Shown here: positions 33,698-46,097 of the stretch, in pieces
Numbering within the stretch: the first letter of the stretch is position 1
Layout of the letters: every line of letters begins with the position of its first letter
Assembly (NCBI GenBank): GCA_030568195.1
Contig: JAJLTO010000004.1
Span: 744,001-808,000, forward strand
DNA: 64,000 nt
Origin: Dipodascopsis uninucleata var. uninucleata
Lineage: Eukaryota > Ascomycota > Lipomycetes > Lipomycetales > Lipomycetaceae
Direction: 5' to 3'
The notes under the pieces: model-generated
Database searches by the model: none
What the model was told of the DNA's origin: nothing
The model's input: only the letters and a program-made list of their open reading frames with translations
Made by a program: the position numbers and the translations under genes

Positions 33698-34352
33698 ATT
33701 CTCATATCGAACCGCGATATTTTCTCTAATTTTCAAAACATAGAGAATCATCTGAAGATGTTTTCTTAGTTTAGGTCATTTTAATTATAAATTAAGGTAT
33801 CTGCTGATATACGCTTGAAGAATTCTATGTTGAACGTGATCTACACGTAATCACAAGAAGTTCCTTTTATAATTGTGCTGCCAATATTGCTAATGTAAAT
33901 GCTAGTAGTAAAATTGTTTTCATTATATATTTATAATCTCCTATTACATTGGTACACTGCTAATTTGACTAGATTAGATAAACTAATCTCTACGACTGAG
34001 GATTATTATAAAGCGAGATATTCCCTCTTCCAGAGTCATGTACTAGTCTGATAAAAAAACATAATTTAAATGGGAGTTGTCCATCCATTAATGATGGCGT
34101 CATAATATTATATAAGCGCGAATGCAAGTGTCCTTGCATATGCATATTAGTATTAAAAAAATAATAATACGAGTATTGATTCAAAGTAAGATAAATAGAT
34201 AATGAAGTACATAATAAAAACTATTGAAAGTCCAGAGCAAGCAGACTAGATTTCCACCATAATTGCCAATCTAAATATTTCCATCCTCATGAAGAAATTA
34301 GAGTGTCTCATACTCAATAATACTAAACATCTACGACATCAGCAGAAATAAT
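33337..34352. other. Convergent intergenic region with a TA microsatellite
   Basis: A 1.0-kb very AT-rich region between two convergent genes. It contains a (TA)n run at 33666-33694. No coding sequence or RNA gene is seen. Confidence 0.5.
33666..33694. repeat. (TA)n microsatellite
   Basis: About 14 uninterrupted TA units. Confidence 0.9.
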
Positions 34353-36447
34353 CTACTGAGACTCAAGAACACGAAGAGTATTAGTGTGTCCAAGGCCACC
34401 AGTCCAGCCCTGAATAGCAATGACAACATCTCCACGGCTCAAAATACCGAGATCAATAGCCTGATCCATACCCCACTTAAGTCGTTCTTCAACATCTTCC
34501 GACCACTTAGCAGCATCAACCTTCTTGGGGTCTGAGTACAAGAAAGGATAAACACCACGATATAAGTGAGAATATCGAGCAGAAACTGGATTACGAGTAA
34601 CCATCAAGATTGGACAAGTTGGGCGGTACTTAGAGCACAAACGAGCAGTCGTGCCAGAGGTAGAAAGGACAATAATAGCCTTCGCTTGCTGCTCGAAAGA
34701 AGCGGAGACGGCAGAGGCAGCAATAGTCTCTACAGTGTTAGTTGGACGAGAAGTCAAAGTGCGGAGTTCGTTAAACAACGGAGGATAGCAAATAGCCATC
34801 TCAGCAACAATACAAGTTTCGTGCATCATGGACACTGCGGCAACAGGGTACTGACCCTTAGCAGTCTCTCCAGACAGCATAACACAATCTGCACCATCGA
34901 GAACAGCGTTGCCAACATCAGAAACCTCAGCACGGGTAGGGCGTGGATTGACAGTCATACTCTCAAGCATCTGAGTCGCGCAGATAACAGGCTTGCCAGC
35001 AAGGTTACACTTTGCGATCATCATCTTCTGAGCAATGAAGACTTCACTAGCAGGAATTTCGATACCAAGATCACCACGAGCGACCATGACGCCATCAGTC
35101 TCCTTAAGAATATCGTCGAAATTGTTCAGACCCTGCTGATTCTCAATCTTGGCGATAATCTGGATTTGTTTACCTTCTTCACCAAGGACTTCACGGATAG
35201 CTCTGATATCAGATCCCTGACGGATAAAGGAGGCAAAGACCATGTGAACTTTGTTCTTGACACCAAACTTCAAATCAGCAATATCTTTCTCAGAAAGAGG
35301 TGGCAAGTCGACATCAGTCTGCGGCAAGTTAACACCCTTGTGGGAGGAAATCTTGCCGTTGTTCAAGCACTGAACCTTAAGATTCTTCTCGTCAATGATC
35401 TCAAGAACCTTGAAAGACAAAACACCATCATCGACGTAGATGATACGACCAGGTGCGATGACCTTGGTAATGTTCTTGTAGTCAATGTACATGACTTCCT
35501 TAGAACACTTCTTAATGTACTCGTCGTCAGTAGTGATGACCAATTCCTCGCCAGCAGAGATTGGGATATCAGCATCGTTGACAGTACTACCAGTACGGAT
35601 CTCGGGGCCTTTCGTGTCCAGCGCGATGGCCAAAGGTCTTCCTGGTTGGATACGCTCAGCTTCACGAGCGTTGTCAACGACACTCTGATGATACTCATAT
35701 GAACCGTGTGAGAAATTCATTCTAACAATGTTCAGACCAGCAGTTCGCAATTTATTCATCATCTCCACCGAATTGGTCTTAGGACCTATAATCAGTACAG
35801 TTACGTTAGACAGCCATTCACGACGAGTTAATTTTTTTTTCTAATGCAATTGCCCGACTTAAATCAACTTGATTGCAAGATCATGTTATAATAATGCTGT
35901 ATTTGGATAACAGAAATCATTTATCAACCCAATCCAATATGCACCTACGCAACGCTCAACAACACTTTATTGAAGGTATACAATTTACTGCAACCTAAAT
36001 GCCGCACTGCGAAAATGAACGTCATTCGGTAACAACTCCCAGATCTTTACAGCTCCAGACCCATAATTAGATACTCATAGGCAACCTGTTAATACGGAAT
36101 TGTCATATAAATATGGAGGTTGAAAGAGACTGACATGTAATTACACATGCAATCTGTTGTCACCAGTGCATGAGATCCACGCCTCTCAAAAAGCCCAACA
36201 GAACGAATAAATTATTCATTCGCCTTGCTAGTTAATCGTCCGGCTACACAAAGCCTTGGGCACTCAATTACAAAATGACAAAATTTCCATATATAAACAT
36301 CAATCTTTCTTCAAAAAATAATAAAAATCAACCCAACATACCAATGGTGCCAATGATACCAGTGCGACGGAAGTTTCGGGCTGGCTTCTTGTTAGCATCT
36401 AGCTGCGTCAGCCATTCCAAAGTTGAAGAAGCCTGTTCGAAGATCAT
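34353..36447 (-). CDS. PYK1: Pyruvate kinase
   Basis: Final glycolytic enzyme, phosphoenolpyruvate + ADP to pyruvate + ATP, cytosolic. Exon 1 is 36447-36342 and exon 2 is 35785-34353, 512 residues in total. Motifs: [15 protein letters not shown] (split by the intron), [27 protein letters not shown], the signature [27 protein letters not shown], and [16 protein letters not shown]. Codon use is strongly biased (GTC/ATC/CTT, AAG), as in highly expressed genes. That bias opens a 378-codon antisense frame which is not a gene. The 556-nt intron after residue 35 is far longer than others in the window and may hold transcriptional enhancing sequence. Confidence 0.97.
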
Positions 36448-38101
36448 TTTCTATATCTTCTCGAATATACTTTAAGAAGTAGTAAATTACAGTGTCCTTT
36501 AGATGTTAAAATCAAAAGAACAAGTTATCAAAGAATTGAATATATATATATATCTATTGAAAGGAAAATAGGATGGTAAAATACAAGTGTCAGTAAATAG
36601 GTAGTAAGATGAAGGTGAAAAATTTTGTAATTTAGTGTGGTTGGATACTCGTGGTCGTGATTTGACACAACCCTAGTTTCTAATAATTTAGCTATAAATA
36701 TAAAATGGCCTACTAAGTTACGCAAGATAATGATGAACTAGACGTCCTTTATTCCTTAAACGCGCATGATTACGCATGGATTCGCCGCCGCAATGCCTCG
36801 CTAGTGACAGCTTCCAGATAACAACGAGATATGAGTCTAAATACGGATCTTTTGGCCAGAATTGCCAATTGATTTCCCTTTTTTCTTTCCCTTTTCTCTT
36901 TGAATTTCATTAATGGCATTTTATTAATAAGAAGGCGCTGACCATTATGCCATGTTGCATTGTATTAATGACATAACCCATCCTCACTTCGCAAAGATAG
37001 ACAAATTCTATTTGCAGTGCGAAAGTTAATAGTACTTAGTAAACCATGTTGCTGTCAGTAGTCATGTTTATTTACATTCGTCGTCTATTGGAGTAAATGC
37101 CAATGTTTTATCATAGTTTAATAGCTTATCTCGCGGTCTGGCTCTTACCACTTTGACTCCTAAGCGCAGTAGAAGCAAGAACGTATCAGCACAGCATTTT
37201 GTTGCATAATTATTTTTAGTTCTAGCATCTCCGGTGCATCCATTCCCTATTCTACCTGATTGATGGCTGACAGTCTCCCGTAGTACTTAATTCTGTAACC
37301 ATTTGTGCTCAAGAAGGGTATACGAAACTACCGCCTCATTATTTTGCTACTGGCGGAAATATCGGCAGTCAGGTTTAACCAAAAGCTCTCTGTCAGTTTA
37401 CCTTTCATAAGGGCTGCTTAGCTTGCATGGTATATGGCCAATGAGAATATGAGAATAAAAGAACATTTACTTGTATGTCTAACTAGCTTGCTGAGACAAA
37501 AGAAATTATTATCATCAAATTGAGCTACCAATGATGTAATGTAGTCATCAATTGCTGTCTAGCACATATACCTAGCTGTAATACTAACTACTCATTTGTA
37601 TGTCCAGATGCTAGATACATATATACATATATGCATATGTATCTTATCTATATATAGACACTATACATAGAGTAGAATACCATGTCGGGCGTCTACTAAA
37701 TATCGTAATTATATAATTCTCTGATTCTTACAAGGATCAGTAATACATGAAACGATGTGCAGATGTAGCATAATTGCCATGGAAACAGCAAGACGCAAAA
37801 TACATAAACAAACAAACAAACAAACAAACAGTACGTTAGAGAAGAGATCAACTTGCTTTCTTCAATGAGAGGCACTGTAGAAAATGGAAAAAAGACATCT
37901 AGATCATATCTCATAATATGTATCTTTAAGTAGGATATGAAATAAGAACAGATATTAAGAAAATTTATAATAAAACTCCATAATCGAAAACGAGAATTTG
38001 TCAGAATGCTCTATCTGCTAGAATATTTCAGCCCAAAATAATTGTAAATATTTTCAACATACTTTTCTCGTACACTAACTAATATCCGGAGTATAATTTT
38101 T
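36448..38101. other. Intergenic region upstream of PYK1
   Basis: A 1.65-kb region between the PYK1 start and the PPC89-like stop (both minus strand). It presumably includes a large PYK1 promoter. An (AAAC)6 repeat is at 37806-37829 and a TATA/ATAC-rich patch near 37,615-37,665. No coding sequence is recognised. Confidence 0.45.
37806..37829. repeat. (AAAC)6 microsatellite
   Basis: Six perfect AAAC units. Confidence 0.9.
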
Positions 38102-40621
38102 CTAGACATTAATCCATGAGTGTTTTCCTAATAAGTTTCGAGTACAGTCATCATCAATTGCATCATGTCTTGAGCTGTAATCACCTAAGTTCCCGGCTCC
38201 ATCAATTGGTCTTACACCCGTTGCAGAGTGCTTAGACAGAATGCCCTCTCCTTGAGATTGTAATACATCATACAATGCATATATCTGATCAGCTTTTCCT
38301 TCTAGTTCTTCGATGATTTCCTTCAATCTGCTTACTAACGACTTTCTCTTTCGCTTTCCAAGGCCCGGATTCAGACACTCATATTTCTCTACTAGAGAAT
38401 GGTATTGCAATTTTAAGTGTTTGAATTCGTCCTCCAGCTGTGTTAAGACGCCGTTGACAGCCGTTTGTGGTGCCATAGATGGCCTCATTGTATCTTCCTC
38501 TTCCCAGAGATCACTTTTCATTGGATTAACAATCGATCGAATCGGCACATTGTCCGGCGTCTGAAGCGGAGTAGATTGGTGTTGCTTCTTTGATCGCCTT
38601 CGCGAGCAGACTGTACATGCTGTAGGGTTATGTTGAGAAATCTGATCCATTACTTTTTTCATCGTGATGTTTAGTTTTGGCAAAATATCTAAAAGGTCGG
38701 CATTATCAGTCCTTTTGGTTGTTCTTGACTGGTTGGCTGCATGCGTTGATCTAGATTTTCTGAGATTTCTAGACTTTGTCACTTCTGATTCCGAATACTC
38801 TTCAGAATCCTCGAGGTCAGATTCATCTTCTGGTTCGTAATCTTCACTCATTGTAGTTGTATCTTCTCCATCTTCATAATCCGTCTCCACGTAAATAGAG
38901 TGATTGCGACGTCTAAGAGTAGGCTTCTTGCTTTCCTTGTTCTTTGATTTAACTTTGACATTTGTTGATGAAACGTTTTTCTGCATTTTTCGACCATTCT
39001 TTGATTTCCTTGGAAGAGTGTATGAGGGTTCAGAGTCATGCGAATCTTCTCGCGTTGAAAGAGTACCATCTTCATTTGTAAGTATCTTTTCTTTACGCAT
39101 GCTTTCGTTCTCTTGTACTCGCTGCTTAGCACTAAGCTTTTCCGCCTTTGATATAGTATTTAACTGGAGTCTGAGCTTTGCATTTGAATTCCTTAGCTCT
39201 GCTATTTCGTCCATAGCCTCTGATAGCGCCTTCACGGCTTCATTGCGTTCCTCTTCAACTCTCTGGTACTTCACTAATTGTAAAGACAAGTCACGCTGAA
39301 GTGACTCAATCCTTGACTTGAGCGCTTTCTGCTTCTCATTCCAACCTTGTCTCTCTTTTTCTAGGGCCTTTTGAATCCTTTCCTTATCTGCAGAGTTGAT
39401 AGCACCAATCATTTCACGCTTCTTTTGCTCTAGTTGGTGCTCTAAAGATCTAATAGCTTCCTTTGACTTCAGAAAATCTTGACGGGTCTGGTTCAACTCA
39501 GATTCCAGGCTAACAACTGCTGTTCGATAAGTAGCGTTTTTTGTCTCTAGCTGCTGTATACGTTCCTGCATACTTCGGAGAGCACTAAGAATTGCTCTAT
39601 CATCTTCAGATACAGCAATTGATCTGATGTTTTGGTGCTTGCTGAAATCAGTGGTAGTGTCATTCGACAAAAGAGACGTGATTCCAGTCATGTCCGGGAG
39701 CTTTATATTCTCAATATCACTGGATTTTCTATATTCATTACTTGATCGTACTCTTCTATTAGCGCCACGAGTCTTTTCAACTTTCAGTCCCCCCATCTTC
39801 ATATTCTCATTCTCATTGTTCTTCAGCAAATTTCCGATACCAAGAGATGTCAAGAAATCATCTTGATTTTTAAATGATGTCGGTATATCGTCTACACTAT
39901 GTCGTTCTGTTGTTGGACTGTATGACTTATTTACATCCAATAGTGATCTCTCTGTAATAACATTTAATGGCGACATATTTTTTGAGGTTTTCATTGACCT
40001 TGAAGTATGTCGCTGAAACTTAGGGGAACTGTCTAAGCTGTAGATCTCACCGTCCAGTCCTGGACTCGTTCGCTGTGACATTTTCCTTGAATTTAGAGGA
40101 GAAAATTCAGCCTGTTAAGAATTTTGTTTTAGCACATGTTAATCTACTTCAGTTCATTGCATTTGAAAATCTGTTTGCTCAACCTACAGTAAGTCCAAAA
40201 TCCGTAGCCCCTCTACCAAGCTCAATGCTCTCAACAAGCGACGAAACAGTACTATCCATTCCTTCGAGTTCTTTAGTAGCTTCTTCGAGTGCCCTTGAAC
40301 TTGGTGGCCCTGTGTCGTCTTTCAGCAGTAACGACTCGATCTCGGGCAAAAACTCATTATCAGAGTCCGATTTTTCACCGTCGAATGCAAATCGCGATCT
40401 TTCCATATCCCGTAACAGAGTATGTTCTATTGCTTCTCGGTTATGTTCCGGCGTATCACTCTCAATAGAAAATTCCACGAGTTTTCTGGATAATGACGCT
40501 CCTCTTCCTATTAAAATTCTTAAAATTATTTTAGAAAGGGACGCGTTTTTAATTGTTTATTGTTGTTATTTAATTCCTGGTATGTGACGGTAATATATAT
40601 CGACTTACCAACGACCGGCAT
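38102..40621 (-). CDS. PPC89: Ppc89/Cep57-family spindle pole body protein
   Basis: Core scaffold of the spindle pole body in fission yeast; the family shares the Cep57 microtubule-binding domain. Exons 40621-40609 (only 13 nt, MPVVG), 40507-40188 and 40111-38102 encode 780 residues, almost the S. pombe length as I recall it. A coiled coil covers about residues 280-450, followed by an acidic stretch (DYEDGEDTTTMSEDYEPEDE). The C-terminal domain carries HNPTACTVCSRRR and LEDEFKHLKLQYHSLVEKY, then LEGKADQIYALYDVLQSQGE. The short first exon joins in frame to RGASLSRKLVEF, and this part is less certain than the rest. Confidence 0.85.
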
Positions 40622-41270
40622 TTAATACACCAGATGTTATATACCCAGCGCACGATTCAATTTTGCAAGGCTATTACGAGACCAGTATTATAGTCTTTTC
40701 ATATATTGTTCTATCAGTACACACAAACCAGAGCAGAGATGAAGAAGATATACAAGAGCTATATTATATAAACAGCAAAGAATGAGGATTTGTTGATCTA
40801 TTGTTCTTGAATATGGCATTTTAGACACAAACTTTGTGTCGTGTCCGTTGTCAGGCCAACATAACTACAATACCCTTGCTAAATTTATAATAGGAAAACT
40901 AAAAATGGATGTTACAGTGTGTCTGTACATAAATAAAATCACCGGTTTATTATACAATATGAAGTTTTGTAAACTAACAACTAGGAAAATCTCAGAGAGT
41001 GAATGAGCTGTATGCACATCAATAAGAGTAAGATAAAGATAACGTATGTACAAGCGTAGAAATGTGAGCCCCCATGAAAAAACCAATTCGAAAGAGTAAA
41101 GTATTTCTGTCCTTCGGCTTCATGTTGACACAGATGATTTGAGATTTTGACTTAATGCTGAGATCCAATTGATGGTTCCTAATTTTTTTGCATATCCGAC
41201 TGTCTAAGAAATAATTAAAGCTCATATAGACTATTCAGATTGTCCCACAGCAGTAATATCTTATGCTATT
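40622..41270. other. Intergenic region
   Basis: A 649-base AT-rich region between the PPC89 start and the uS8m stop. No coding sequence or RNA gene is seen. Confidence 0.4.
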
Positions 41271-41738
41271 CTACTTAATTCTACATAGAGCCTTTCCTCC
41301 TCGACCAATTGCAACTGCTTCACGAGATTCCATAATTCCTTTATCCGTAGTAAGAAAAAATAGCTCTCCAGGTTCTATAGGATGAATCTCGCTAACACGC
41401 TTTCCTCTGATTAAGTCATTGAGTTCCGTATACTTAAGGGTTAAGTCTTTCTTAGGTGTTGACACAAGTCTAGATTCCCTTATTAGGGGCTCTGAGTTGT
41501 GATACTTGAGCGAAAGCCATATTCTCCTTGATGCGACATCATTTGCAGAGAGTACTTCGTCTGATGTATATGGGCCCTTAAAATCGCCTAGTTGGACCTG
41601 TGACAGCATACCGTGTCGGTAGAGACCAAGTATAATTCCGAGATGCATTTTCGTATATTGAACTGATGTCAGCCCAATTCGTGCCATTGAACAGTTCTTC
41701 AAGTGAGAACACACGTAAGACAAATTCCTCAGCGACAT
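41271..41738 (-). CDS. MRPS8: Mitochondrial small-subunit ribosomal protein uS8m
   Basis: 155 residues, intron-less, matching yeast Mrps8 in length and order. Features are the N-terminal LSYVCSHLKNCSMARIGLTSV, then ASRRIWLSLKYHNSEPLI, RLVSTPKKDLTLKYTELNDL, and the C-terminal PGELFFLTTDKGIMESREAV..GKALCRIK typical of bacterial-type S8. It acts in the mitochondrial 37S subunit. It shares a 466-nt divergent region with the TRAX gene. Confidence 0.94.
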   Translation of the reverse strand: MSLRNLSYVCSHLKNCSMARIGLTSVQYTKMHLGIILGLYRHGMLSQVQLGDFKGPYTSDEVLSANDVASRRIWLSLKYHNSEPLIRESRLVSTPKKDLTLKYTELNDLIRGKRVSEIHPIEPGELFFLTTDKGIMESREAVAIGRGGKALCRIK

Positions 41739-42204
41739 GATGATGAGTAATGCTACCTGTATTGCTTGAAACTGCCTATAAAATAAATACAGTCAGTGAT
41801 ATCACAGTCGTTGATTATACGTCCTGTTGTACAACTTATACGAAGTAGAACAGTCGATAGTACGTAGAAAATTTCCTTGTTCTCAAATTTTTTCTTTCTC
41901 GTGGTAAACCCAAACCCTATATAAAAATCTAATTGCTAACATAAATGTTATTATACCATCTACATGAAAATTGTTGATCCAGGATGTAGAATCATTTTAA
42001 TCGAAATAATTTCTGAACAAGCATATTATCCTCATGTAGAGGAAAGGCGGATACCTGTTCTGGATGGTTATCTGAGATTTTGTTGAAATGTAGTAGCGGA
42101 AATCAATTTTAAGCGCCTACTTTAACCTACTGCGTAAAATTGGGTTGATCACAAATTGAGCGCGAAGTTCAATTCCATTTTCTTTGTAAAACTCGCTTCT
42201 GCAG
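41739..42204. promoter_or_regulatory. Divergent promoter region of MRPS8 and TSNAX
   Basis: A 466-base head-to-head region with no coding sequence and no recognised element. Confidence 0.35.
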
Positions 42205-43209
42205 ATGTCTACGGGATCATTCCTCATGGATTTCACGACCGGGATAGCTGATCGATCAGAGGAATTGAATGCTTCCATTGAAAGTCAATTTTCGAAATAT
42301 AGATCTAAACTGGATGCATACCATGACTCCCGTGACAAGGTGATTAAAGCATCGCGAGATGTAACGAGCTCTAGCAAAAAAATGTGAGAAAAATCCTAAG
42401 GGAAATAGAATTTTGCCAGTATTAACATTATTTAGAATATTCTCACTACAGAGATTAAAATTCACTACGGCTCTAGGTTTAACAATCCCCGTCAAAGTTC
42501 AGGAAGAAATAACTGGATACGAGCTTAAGATCCAGCATATATTGGAATCAGTTGCTAGCGAACTTAAGGACAATTCAAGTTGGAGGTGCGTTTAGAGTAT
42601 TATAGTTTTTATTTTCACAGACACTAAAACATGTCGTCAAAGATACCATAGACAAATTTCGGGAGCCTATCAAGAATATGTACGTGGCTAAGATTTTTGT
42701 GGAGGTACGTAGGTACTAACATATTTTCAGATCGAAGCATTATTATTTAGAGGATTTCTTTTAAACGGAAGGATATTCACGTACAATGAAGTTACTGAAA
42801 TCATCGGCAAAGACTTTATGGTACCAGAAACTGATTATATTTTAGGTAATTAGAACGTTTGATTAGTCAATTAAAGATTATAAGTTGTTATTTTAATGCT
42901 AGATATGTAGGTTTATTGGATACCACAGGTGAACTGATGAGATATGCAATTACGAATATGTTTATAAAGTCTGAGAATGATTGTGTGAAAGAGAGTAAAG
43001 ATAATGTATCATCCATTGCGCTCAAAATATGCAGTGTCTTGAGACTACTCGCAATTGGATTTTCATCGTTGATAATCCCGTCATCTTCAAGTTTAGCAGG
43101 CAACGAATTTACCAAAAAGTTACAGACTCTAAAATCATCGCTGGATAAGGTAGAAAAAGGAATTTGCAGTAGGGTGATTAGAAGTAATGAATTTGTACAA
43201 TCAATATGA
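42205..43209 (+). CDS. TSNAX: Translin-associated factor X (TRAX), catalytic subunit of C3PO
   Basis: TRAX pairs with translin to form the C3PO RNase, which degrades tRNA fragments and the passenger strands of small RNAs. It is highly intron-split. Coding pieces are readable at 42205-42383, from 42454, WRQISGAYQEY ending near 42681, IEALLFRGFLL from about 42731, and LLDTTGELMRYAI onward to 43209. Family marks are YRSKLDAYHDSRDKVIKASRD, the acidic residues of QEYIEA, DYILGLLDTTGEL, and the C-terminal LQTLKSSLDKVEKG. The catalytic Glu-Glu and Asp..Glu positions known for human TRAX are present, so it should be an active nuclease. Intron 1 appears to use the second AG of a CAGAG acceptor. It converges on the CENP-U gene with only 38 nt between stops. 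Confidence 0.88.
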
Positions 43210-43247
43210 TATGATAATATAGTGACATAGATAATTTAAAATAAGTG

Positions 43248-45041
43248 TCAGTTTTTCTTAGAGAAATCCATTAATTCTCTATCTGCTTTCTCAAGGAAGT
43301 CATTAAACGATTTGAGCTGTTTCAAAAGACCCTGCTCACCACAAACTAGTGGCACTAGTCTCTGCAATTCTGCCATAACACCGACGCGCTTATTGGTGTG
43401 TTTATTAGCCCCTTCGGAAACTCCATAATCCTTCGCTAGATCTGCTGACCTGGCCCTGATATCAGCAATAGAACTTAAAAAGTCTTTAATTTTATTGTCA
43501 TTTTTGCCGTCCATCATAGCTTGCACGTTTTTTTCTCTTATTGCTACAATATTGCTCTCTATCTGGCTATGATCTTTGCGTAACTCGAGGAGCTCTTCAC
43601 GTAATTCGATGACCCTCCTGTGGGACTTGCGAACTGCTCGTGAAAGTAGACCTTGCGCATCAATAGCGTCGCACATCTCGACAAATCGTATTTCTAACTC
43701 TTCAGCATAAGCCTCCAGAGCACGCTTTCCAAAACCCACGGGTTGCGAGCTAACAAATGCATTCAGCTGCTCCGAAAGGACTTGAGATACAACATCCATC
43801 TCAGTTAGAGTAAGAGAAGATTTACTGCTACTATCAGCGACAAACTTGTTCGTTGTTATGTAAATATAGTCTTCATCATTATCTTCACTACTTTTTTTCT
43901 GCCGTTTAGGTTTTGAATTCTCTTTCTGTGTATAACTACTATTACTGGCTCTGTCGTCTCTTTGCCGCTTTGCTGCATGACTCTCGACATTTCTGTTCAC
44001 TAAAAGATCGGTCTCTAGCACAGAAGTTACATTCTCTGTATTTGGCCGATGATCACCTATTACTGATGAATCCGTTGAATTACTCTCTGCAACTTTATCA
44101 TTTTCACTGCCTTCCTCCATCTCCTCCACTAGCTGCTGAACATCTATTCTGTCTGATTCCTCCTCTTCATCGATGTCATCACTATCTTCGTGATCTTCCA
44201 CTTCAAAATCCTTATGCTTATTGTTTTTGGTATATGAATTAGCAGATTCACTATATATCAGTTTTGTTTGCCGCTTAGCACTATTTGACTCTGTACTGTC
44301 TAAGTTTACAGGCCGAACGTTTTGCTCATGGAATATCTCCCTCTTCTTACTACTTATTGCTTTCTTATTCACAACTTTTCTTTTCTGCGATATAATATTT
44401 GAACGTAGCGGTATCGCTTCACTCACTTCATCATTCTCCTTATATATTGTAGACTCTATTGTAGGTTTCTTAACCACTGATTGTGATCTTCGGCTTTGAT
44501 CACGTTTTGGCTCATACTGCAGCCCTTCAGTGGTGTTAAGTCTCTCATGAGATTCTTGGGTGACATTCTTTTTATTACTAGCTGTCTTTCGAGTCTCGGC
44601 CCTTACTTTGGAGGTTAATGTAATATTTGGCGTAGTGATTTCTGCCTGCTTTGCAACTGTTGGTGTTCCAGCTGATGACGTCTTATGTGTTGCAGCAATA
44701 GCTCCGTCACTCGGTGTTGTCTTCTTTGTGCCAGAGCTCTGCAGTTTAGTTCCGATTACTGATTTAGGAGTCCGATTTCTATTCTCTGCTCTTTCGCTTG
44801 ACGGCAAGTGTACTACTTTAGGTGATTTGCGGGGAACGACAATAGAGAATCCAGTAGACTCTATCTGACGATTCCTAGTATAAGTATGGTGTTAGCATGC
44901 GAATATAGTGCGAATATTTTGTCGAAACTTCTCAACAAATAGGCGTCACTCATTGGTTTATTTGTTACGAATAGTGTTAACATACCCAGCACCTCTTATT
45001 CGTGATGCCTGTCGAACAGCCCTATCGGCAAAAGGCGGCAT
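43248..45041 (-). CDS. AME1: Probable inner kinetochore protein CENP-U/Ame1
   Basis: Two exons (45041-44986, 44874-43248) give 560 residues. The N-terminus MPPFADRAVRQASRIRGAGN..ESTGFSIVVPR and the C-terminal coiled coil (SRAVRKSHRRVIELREELLE and following) resemble fungal Ame1/CENP-U, part of the CCAN complex that binds CENP-A chromatin and the Mis12 complex. The middle ~300 residues are charged and disordered, with an acidic run around DSDDIDEEEESDRIDVQQL and several Lys/Arg-rich patches. The 56-nt first exon, with a CTGG/GTATGT junction, restores the frame. The assignment rests on remembered family patterns, so it is moderate. CENP-Q or another coiled-coil nuclear protein is the alternative. 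Confidence 0.6.
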
Positions 45042-45285
45042 CCTTATCTATATTTGATGGATCCTACATAGAGCTCTATAGACTAAACGCGTACCGTCCT
45101 TAGTCGCGTAAAGTAGGTGTTTAATAACCTAACCCAACGTAAATTTTGATTTTTAAGAAAATGAGTTGTTGTCATGTCGAGAGTCTTACTATAACAACTA
45201 AGCAGATCTGAATCTTTGATGATCACAGTCAGAACACTCAAGTAGGTTGAGTATAGCTTGTATTGCTGTTAGGATTTGGATAGTC
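45042..45285. promoter_or_regulatory. Divergent promoter with AACCTAACC motif, copy 2
   Basis: A 244-base head-to-head spacer between the CENP-U-like and CX9C genes. AACCTAACC is at 45126-45134, the second exact copy of the nonamer in a divergent promoter. Confidence 0.35.
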
Positions 45286-45964
45286 ATGATGCTGTGGCCT
45301 TTTACTCTGTGGGCAAACGAGGACTCGTCTTCTAGAGTATCCGACAATAGCGCAGCAAAGCTGGACGGCTATACTTCCATACTGGAAGATCCAGGATTGA
45401 TCAAATATTATGAAACTCAGACACCTTCCATACGCTTGAAAATTCGAAAAGATGTAATGGTTAGTCTCGGTGTTCCGGAAGATATTATTGAATTTTATGT
45501 CTCGCACAGGAACTTTGGAATCAAGCCTATCACAATAGCTGTCAGGCATGCAGCCATACAGCGTGCAGCTCGGCATAACTGTTTGGATATCAAGGAGTTA
45601 ATAACAAAATGCAAAAGTAGCAAAACAATACAAGAAGAGAATCTCGAGAATGTATGCTCTACTGCAAAAGAAAGATATGATATGTGTTTAGCAATGCAAG
45701 TGGTAAGTAATCCTATATGGTTAAGAGTGATAGAGATCAAGCAGCTTACAATGGTATCTGTAGAAATTACTTTACGGTTTAGGCTATATGAGTGAACAAG
45801 CGAATCACGAGCTCGAACAAGATACACGTAGAAGAGCGGACATAATGTTCATGAGCAACTTTGGGACTGCTACGGAGCCGCAAGAGCCTAGTCCGAAATT
45901 TTTGAAAGCATTAGAAGCGGTGACTGATGCTACTTACGATAATGTACCAGCGTTGTGGACTTAG
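45286..45964 (+). CDS. Twin CX9C (CHCH-like) protein with long N-terminal region
   Basis: Two exons (45286-45702, 45764-45964) encode 205 residues. Cysteines at 99/109 and 124/134 form two exact CX9C pairs (CLDIKELITKC and CSTAKERYDMC) in predicted helices, with a 14-residue linker. This is the twin CX9C signature of mitochondrial intermembrane-space proteins oxidised by the Mia40 relay. The ~98 residues before it contain PSIRLKIRKDVMVSLGVPED and are longer than in Cox17/Cmc1-type proteins. The tail has LLYGLGYMSEQ and ends in DNVPALWT. The acceptor at 45763 is the one giving an open frame. The family is not recognised; mitochondrial location is inferred from the cysteine pattern. Either of two adjacent ATGs may start it. 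Confidence 0.7.
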
Positions 45965-46097
45965 CTATCAAATTAATCAAGATCGATGTATATTATATAA
46001 ATGTACTTTTAATATTTTACCCAAAACTCCTAAATAATCTCCAGAGGTGCAGAATAACGAGATATCTATGATGTAAGCTAGAAGACCAGACTATAAA

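Noticed and set aside
34566-35702. 378-codon open frame antisense to pyruvate kinase
   Set aside because: It mirrors the strongly biased codons of PYK1, has no family motif, and the sense strand is an unambiguous gene.
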